A DNA stretch of 64,000 nucleotides from Chiua virens (Eukaryota; Basidiomycota; Agaricomycetes; Boletales; Boletaceae). The stretch is from positions 1,240,001 to 1,304,000 of the forward strand of contig JAHNUO010000011.1 of NCBI GenBank assembly GCA_019787685.1, given 5' to 3'. The position numbers were made by a program, and so were the translations under genes. Below, piece after piece: positions 58,302 through 64,000 of the stretch. The first letter of the stretch is position 1. Each line of letters starts with the position of its first letter. Below the pieces are notes generated by a model. The model searched no databases. It was not told the DNA's origin and saw nothing but the letters and a program-made list of their open reading frames with translations.

Positions 58302-59310
58302 ATGGCGAAATCCGTATCATGCAGCACTCGCATATCGACTCACTGCTGCTTCATGTTCGCTCGGCGGGTCGAGTCAATTCAATACATTTCGAATGGCTTT
58401 CGCCAATTTTCATCGACGCCGCGTACTCAGAGGAAACATATAGACCACTACGCAACCCTTTCTGTTCCAAGGAGCGCTACCAAGGTCCAAATCAAGGTAC
58501 TAACTTGGTTACACTGTCTAATGGTCCCTGCTAACTCCCGCTTTATTGATATGATGTAGACAAGCTACTACCAGGTGAGATCGTTGAGGCTGATTACAAT
58601 ATTTCACTCATGCCGACCACGAGGGGATTAGCTGAGTAAAAAGCACCATCCAGACATTGCCAAAGATCGCGCGTCACAATCCAAATTCCACGCCGTGAGC
58701 GAGGCATATGCAATTTTGGGTGACGACAGAAAGCGGTACGTTTCCCCTGGTTTTCGCAAGGCGTTACACTGCCCTCTCTTGCTCACCCCACTCACTCTGT
58801 TTACCCTTTCCAAGGCGTGAATACGATCGCTCTCTTGGCTCCCCCTTTCATGCATCCCATTCGCAAGGGCACCACCCCCAGGCGACGACCACCCGACCCT
58901 CCCATCAACCCGGTTTCAAACATTTTTGGCCCAACCACCCCGGAAACCGCACGAGAGACCCGGGGAGCCATCCCCGTCATGACCGACCGGCGGACGCACA
59001 TACGGACCCATTTTTGAACCCCTCCGTGCAGAAGGCGACGGGATTTCGACGTACTAGGCCTAGCACAGCGTCCCAATCGAGCTACGTGCCACCCAACTCG
59101 CAGGGAGGTTATGCTGCGTGGACAGCGTCGAGGAGTCATGGTAGTGGTATGAGCGAGGGAAGGGGTCACACGGTAGACAATCATGATCGTCCAACGCAAG
59201 ACGAGGCTGCAGCACAGAGCGGTGTCTTACGTGCCCTCGGAGCATCAGGGCTTGTCGGTGTTATCATGCTTATTGCTGCCATTGGGGGTAACTCGAAATG
59301 GACATCCTAG
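58302..59310 (+). CDS. J-domain (DnaJ) protein, probably mitochondrial, with C-terminal helix
   Basis: Hsp70 co-chaperone. The ATG at 58302 gives [19 protein letters not shown] and a Ser/Arg-rich presequence-like stretch before [20 protein letters not shown] (J-domain helix I). Exons then join as [20 protein letters not shown], with the HPD triad essential for Hsp70 stimulation, and [25 protein letters not shown] Gly/Pro/His/Ser-rich spacer of about 130 residues follows, then one hydrophobic helix [18 protein letters not shown] near the C-terminus and TAG 59308-59310. A mitochondrial address is inferred from the Arg/Ser-rich N-terminus lacking acidic residues; an internal ATG (58350) could also start the protein. 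Confidence 0.8.
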
Positions 59311-61306
59311 ACATGGCTGTATGGCTCCGAGTCCATGCACACACTGAGATACGATACAGAACACTATGGATGCGCGGTGTGTAAGTACATCTAACCCGTC
59401 AAGTAGCGTGAACGACAGCTACGAGGGTGTTCGGCGGTACGTTCGCTAACAAGGACTCGTAGAAGTCCGAGAAGAGGGGACCATGCAACACGTACTATCG
59501 CTGGATGTCGTTCTTGAAACCGCGACCTGGTGCAAGACTTTACCGTTCTTGTCCCAACACAAGCCTTTCCCCTTGTCTAGACAGTTCGAATACTGGGACG
59601 ATGATCTGCTGGGACGCATAGTCCAGTTCGATCGACTCTGGAGAACTTAGGCCAGAAAAGTGTCAGACAAGCAAGACTGGCGATCAGACCTTCAGATTTG
59701 GTGGTGCACGGGATCCGGTCCATGTATGACTACAGGTCGCAGATGGCGAAAGCTTACGGCGAATGTTCGTCCGTTTCTTGCATATTTTAAAAACCGTCTT
59801 GTCCAAGCAATGCCAGCACGCGCGAGAATAGCCGTGCAAAGAGCCGTGCAAAGCATTCACCCCAAGACCGTTCTTTGAGGTGCAGCCCCAGGACATCTCG
59901 TCACTCACCCGCGTTTATCTTGACTCTAACCTCAAGTGGTAGCCAGAACAAGAACAGCACGATGTGGGGGTCGCATCTGTATCTACGAATCAGTGTTCAC
60001 GATAGATTCATGGCATGTCAATGTATTCCTCACGGAATTAGTGCTTTGTAATCTTACACAACTATCGAACGATCAGGATCTCGTGCACAATTGAACGCAG
60101 TAAACCGAAAGCCTTATCCATCCAGGGAGCCTGTTGCTTGTGGGCCAGCTTTCTAACCCGCATCTCACCGACGTAGACCGACCGGAATGGTCGAAAAGGA
60201 GCGTAATAGCGGCGGACAGGTTCTTCTCCTTTGTGTGACGAAGATACCGCCGGCTGGAGAATCGGTGTGCGCCACTATCGCTCCACGGGATCCTCGGCAA
60301 GGACCTCACTCAAGTCGCCAGGGTCGACAAAAATAGGTCCCGCACCCTCGTCGGCGTACCGTTGCCAGCCGCGGCCGAAGGCAGTCCCGGTATGATGTGA
60401 CGTCTTCTGTGGGATGCACAGCAACCGGAATGGACCGCGGGTATTATGCCAGACGTACGGTTTGCATTAGGGGCATATCCTTCTTCACCCAAGGAACCCA
60501 CTTCTCTTCGTCGCCCTCAGTCACTGTCTTCATCCTGTGTCCGATGTGTCTCTATTACGATCCTGAGAGCACTGGTGATGACCTGATAGTGCCTTTCAAA
60601 GCCAGGGGTGTGTCGACGGTCGACTGTGATCGGAATGGTGACAGATTCGCTTGTTGTTGTCACAACATCCTCCAACCGAATTTCGTCCTCCGTAGAATTC
60701 GGCATCATAACGGAGACCGCGTCATCATGACTGAATTGAGATTGCCCACTTCGATATCCGGGATGTACTACTAGAGCGAAGGATTCGTTGGGGTCGATGC
60801 ATCATCCAGTCGCTGGAACCTTCCGGGTCGTACAGCCCATTTTGACGTGATTTCTGACTCTTCCTACCCATGGATCTTCGGTGGTAGAGTAAATGTGCGT
60901 GCAGGCCCAGTTCTGGTGATGATCATAGTAGCTTGAAAATCGGAACTTGCCGATTAACAATTAGCAACAGGTCCTCGACACGAACATCTATGGAATTTAC
61001 CTCTAGTAGACGAAGCTATCCTCAGGGAACTAAATATGAATATATGGCTTTCATATATTTTGTGGTTAAGAGTATAATGCTACGAGACTGATGAAGCTGC
61101 GTTCACACGTCACGGTGTTGACTCGAGAAATTCAACTGGGGTTATCTTTTGAAGTTTTGATTGAGGGACACAGAGTAGATACATACTAGCCAACCCAAGA
61201 CAAATGTGTAGAGAATGATACATACTTGAAGTTTGAAACGGTATCATATGAAGCATGACCATATCGGAATGTTCCGAGTCCGCGCAGATGAAGTTCACCG
61301 TAGGAG
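59311..61306. other. Intergenic, 2.0 kb, with coding-like scraps
   Basis: No gene could be modelled. The minus strand at about 60.07-60.72 kb has open stretches with protein-like composition: MPNSTEDEIRLEDVVTTTSE, VDRRHTPGFERHYQVITSAL, TVTEGDEEKWVPWVKKDMPL and GTAFGRGWQRYADEGAGPIF. They sit in different frames without clear splice sites. This may be an unrecognised or decayed gene. Confidence 0.35.
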
Positions 61307-63368
61307 TCACAGTTTAGCTCGTGGACCTTCACCTTGACCACTGGCACTACGCTGCTGAATCTGACATGATTGATGCGTCCGGCCAAGGTACCACAATATC
61401 GCCGCTTTGACTTCATCCAACCACTCCCTTACGACATCTGGCTCGAACACGTTGCGGTCATAATAAATATATAACCTCAACTGTCCAGCTGAAGTTGATG
61501 CACCGAGGTAGAGCTCCGCCGGGCGCGAGTGGAGATGGTAATTGGCCGATATCAACGTAATTTTCGGGGCCGTATCAACTCTAGATGCCGTCCCAGCTGG
61601 CGAAGGCAGGGATGGTGACAAAAGGGAGTTAACATAACCTGCCTTGAGCGGGTGGGGAGCAGAAGAGAATGGTGACAGCGGGTGGCTGGGTGGTAAAGGA
61701 TATTCGAGCGGCAGTATCGAATCAATCTGGTTTTGACCAAAGGATCATCGATCAACATCCGACAGGGATGACAAAGGCGGTAGACTCACATTACCAAGGC
61801 TAGACCCTCCATGAGCCATTATTGCAGGGATGTCTGTGGCCGCCAGAACCTCTTCGTCCTGTGCGCTATTACCATCGGTGTTCTCGGCATAATCCATCCG
61901 TTGCGCCATCTCCATGCGCATACGGAAAACGCGCATGTGGTTCAGTACGTGGATGTTCTCTAGTAGCAAAGGATGACCTAAGGACGTTGCGGCCCGCTTC
62001 TTGACTAATTCAGCGCGATGCAGGAATCGATCAAATGTAAGGAGCTCTGAGAATGGCGGCGCGCCATTCGAGACGGTGAGTTCCGGATTGTGTCCATGAG
62101 GCTTATATCGTTCTTCAGTTGTACCAAGGGTCATGAAGGGAAGCCCATATACGAATATGGAGGTGGAAACCACCAATTCACCTCCACCGCCTCCCTCGAC
62201 CCAAGTCCTGTCCAGATATGGGCGCAAGTTAAGTGGACCCACATTGGCATACGGTTGCCTCTTCCGAAATTCCCATTCCTCTTTCGAGATCTCGCCGCGA
62301 AGGTACCGTCGATAGAGTACTCGGGTCATGGCTACTTGTGCGAGCGGGAGGTACGCATTTCCAAATGTGACATTGTGCAGGCGACAATTAGCCAACACGG
62401 TGGCTGTCTCGGCATGTGTGATGGAAGTCAACATTTCACGAGATCGTGCAGGTACCATGGATGTCGAGGCCGTGAGACGACATGGAAGCGTATGCCCGCC
62501 CTGCAGTGATAATGAGATATTTCTCAACGGTCTGATGCCAGTGGGAAGGAGGTACGAAGCATCGTAACATGGTAATAACACCCACCTTTATGCTTGTTAT
62601 CCGTGACATCAATATTATCGCCGCGATCGCTTTTCGCCAGCGCCGTTTTGCCAGACTAAAAAGTTGAGCAGGATCTCGTTCCATCGAGGGGATCACCATC
62701 GCCAGCCTCTCCTCCAGCGGAGCCTGGGCGGGCTCGGTCTCTCCGCACCTCGCAAGCGTGTCTATCAGACACCGCGCGAAGGTGTTCGCCGCTGTCCCAT
62801 CTGTCACACAATGCGACGCGAATACTACGATGTGCAAAATGTCGTCCCTCTCGGTCTCGCGAAAGACGTACAGCTGCGATAGTAATTCCTGTGAAATCGA
62901 ACGGGGACCGTCAAGGATCCCAGCCAACCGGCTTTCCATCTCCTCTGCAGATGTCACTGCCTTCCCCCAGATGATTTCGCTTGGACGAAGGACACCAAGG
63001 TCACGTTCCTGGACGACAAAGTGTGGTTCTTTTGCGAATGCTGGAATCCTATCATCTTGGTCATCTTCCTCTTCTTCTATTTCCGAATCAGCTTTGTTCG
63101 GGGGAGAACCTCCCGGAGGCCCCTGTATGGTGGCGCTAGAAAGGGGAAAACGCCTCTTTGTAGACAACCACGCCTTTACTATGTTTGCGTCTGAAAAAAG
63201 AGGGGCGTTTTCCGAACCATTTAAAAGACGCAACTGGAAGTGAGTTAAACTGTCCAAGGCCCCGTTTTGGAAGCTAGTCAGCAGAAAAGTAATTTCCGAT
63301 GAGTCCAGAGGACGGTGGAATGTGCGACCTCGAGTCGGGTGAGTGTCGAGCAATGTCCAGCCAGGCAT
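61307..63368 (-). CDS. Alcohol-acetyltransferase/condensation-like acyltransferase
   Basis: CoA-dependent acyltransferase of the chloramphenicol-acetyltransferase-like fold. ATG 63368 gives MPGWTLLDTHPTRGRTFHRP. The catalytic HxxxDG motif is explicit in VFASHCVTDGTAANTFARC (about 62800). Conserved neighbours include ISQELLSQLYVFRETERDD, HAETATVLANCRLHNVTFGN and LNLRPYLDRTW, the last equivalent to the structural Arg/Asp region of the family. The C-terminal half continues through introns near 62.5 and 61.7 kb to ASTSAGQLRLYIYYDRNVFE and WLDEVKAAILWYLGRTH, with TGA 61307-61309. About 620 residues. A polyacidic insert SEIEEEEDDQDD lies at about 63060-63090. Substrate (alcohol, polyketide, sugar or lipid) cannot be told from the sequence. 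Confidence 0.75.
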
Positions 63369-64000
63369 TGATGGAGAGGGAGGGAAATCTTATACTCCTG
63401 TACGTGCGCAAAGCAGCTGGTATATAAGCCTGCAGCGAAGGACTCGGCAATCGAACAGCCGCTCATGGGACGAAAAGAATGTTCATTACATCATTGATGT
63501 AACGGTACCTGGCTCGGAACCGTCATTGTACCTCAACGTTTGAGATTTGGGACTCTTCCTGGATCTCCCACAGATCGTTCAAGGTAACAAATGGACGAAG
63601 AGCTCTTTTGCTGAGTCGGCTTGAAGTACTGTTGCGCTTGCACTGGAGGTGATCTGGAAATTATGTGACAAGTTGGCTGGCTCCCATGTGAGCAGGACTT
63701 CAATGATGGTGAGTTCAAAGTTGTGCCGGCGTGGGAGCACCTTGGCACTCCCGTCTATGTCATAAGGCAATGCGTTCGCACTGTACAGCGTTCCTAGGTC
63801 AATTTGAGTAGTTGTGGACGGCGAGGAGGATTCGTCAAATCATCAACCCACGGTGTTGACGAGAACTTAACGCACGGTTCTCACTACCATAGGGGGGTTA
63901 TCATCCCCCTATCAAAATCAACTTCGGTGAGTGTGGTAATCGTCCAAGTCGAATGACCACAATCGGAGCCGCATGTAGGTGCGTATGTCAATGCGTACGT
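63369..64000 (-). other. Right edge with 3' end of a further minus-strand gene
   Basis: The minus strand from about 63835 to the TAA at 63579-63581 reads STTTQIDLGTLYSANALPYD, IDGSAKVLPRRHNFELTIIE, VLLTWEPANLSHNFQITSSA and ends KELFVHLLP, with good coding character. It is probably the last exon of a gene extending past the window edge. The upstream splice sites within the window are unclear. No family recognised. Confidence 0.4.

Noticed and set aside
1..64000. CRISPR arrays, rRNA, prophage or bacterial operons
   Set aside because: None seen; the intron-rich genes show a eukaryotic nuclear contig.

Overview
The window looks like a draft contig from a filamentous basidiomycete, most likely Agaricomycetes (a Rhizoctonia- or Ceratobasidium-like fungus would fit, but the species is an inference). 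Evidence: genes are broken by many 45-60 nt GT-AG introns; coding sequence is dense on both strands with intergenic gaps of about 0.1-3 kb; a tRNA-Asp carries a short intron; and several proteins belong to mushroom-specific families (DUF6534, DUF7137, a WPGY-type uncharacterised family). Gene coordinates below run from the proposed start codon to the stop and include introns.

Layout. 0-13.6 kb is conserved housekeeping: PDS5 (5' truncated by the window), a DUF6534 membrane protein, a two-CBS-domain protein divergent from MLH1, an omega-like glutathione transferase and a glomulin/Ybp2-type protein. 13.6-18.0 kb is gene-poor and holds diverged direct repeats plus unrecognised coding-like scraps. 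18-26 kb has an NCS1 purine-cytosine permease, a phocein-type MOB protein with a very long acidic/proline tail, an amidase and the intron-containing tRNA-Asp(GTC). 26-35.4 kb has a SET-MYND protein, an MFS sugar transporter, and the divergent pair IMP2 (mitochondrial inner membrane protease) and fimbrin. 35.4-37.8 kb contains relics of an MFS drug transporter and a cytochrome P450. 37.8-48.8 kb has an unknown protein with PD-(D/E)XK-like spacing, then a peroxisomal ABCD half-transporter enclosed by an inverted ~310-bp repeat derived from the neighbouring IKS-type kinase gene, then the kinase, a DUF7137 protein and a low-complexity unknown protein. 49-52.7 kb is almost empty. 52.7-64 kb has a WPGY-family protein, the QTRT2 subunit of tRNA queuine transglycosylase, ATP synthase subunit j, a J-domain protein, an alcohol-acetyltransferase/condensation-like acyltransferase and the edge of one more gene.

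There is no biosynthetic cluster or operon-like system. The genes are mostly independent housekeeping loci (cohesion, mismatch repair, mitochondrial proteostasis and respiration, peroxisomal fatty-acid import, actin bundling, tRNA modification). The most unusual item is the inverted partial duplication of the kinase gene that brackets the ABCD transporter. Three genes (SET-MYND, ABCD, QTRT2) show apparent one-base frame breaks, which may be assembly errors.
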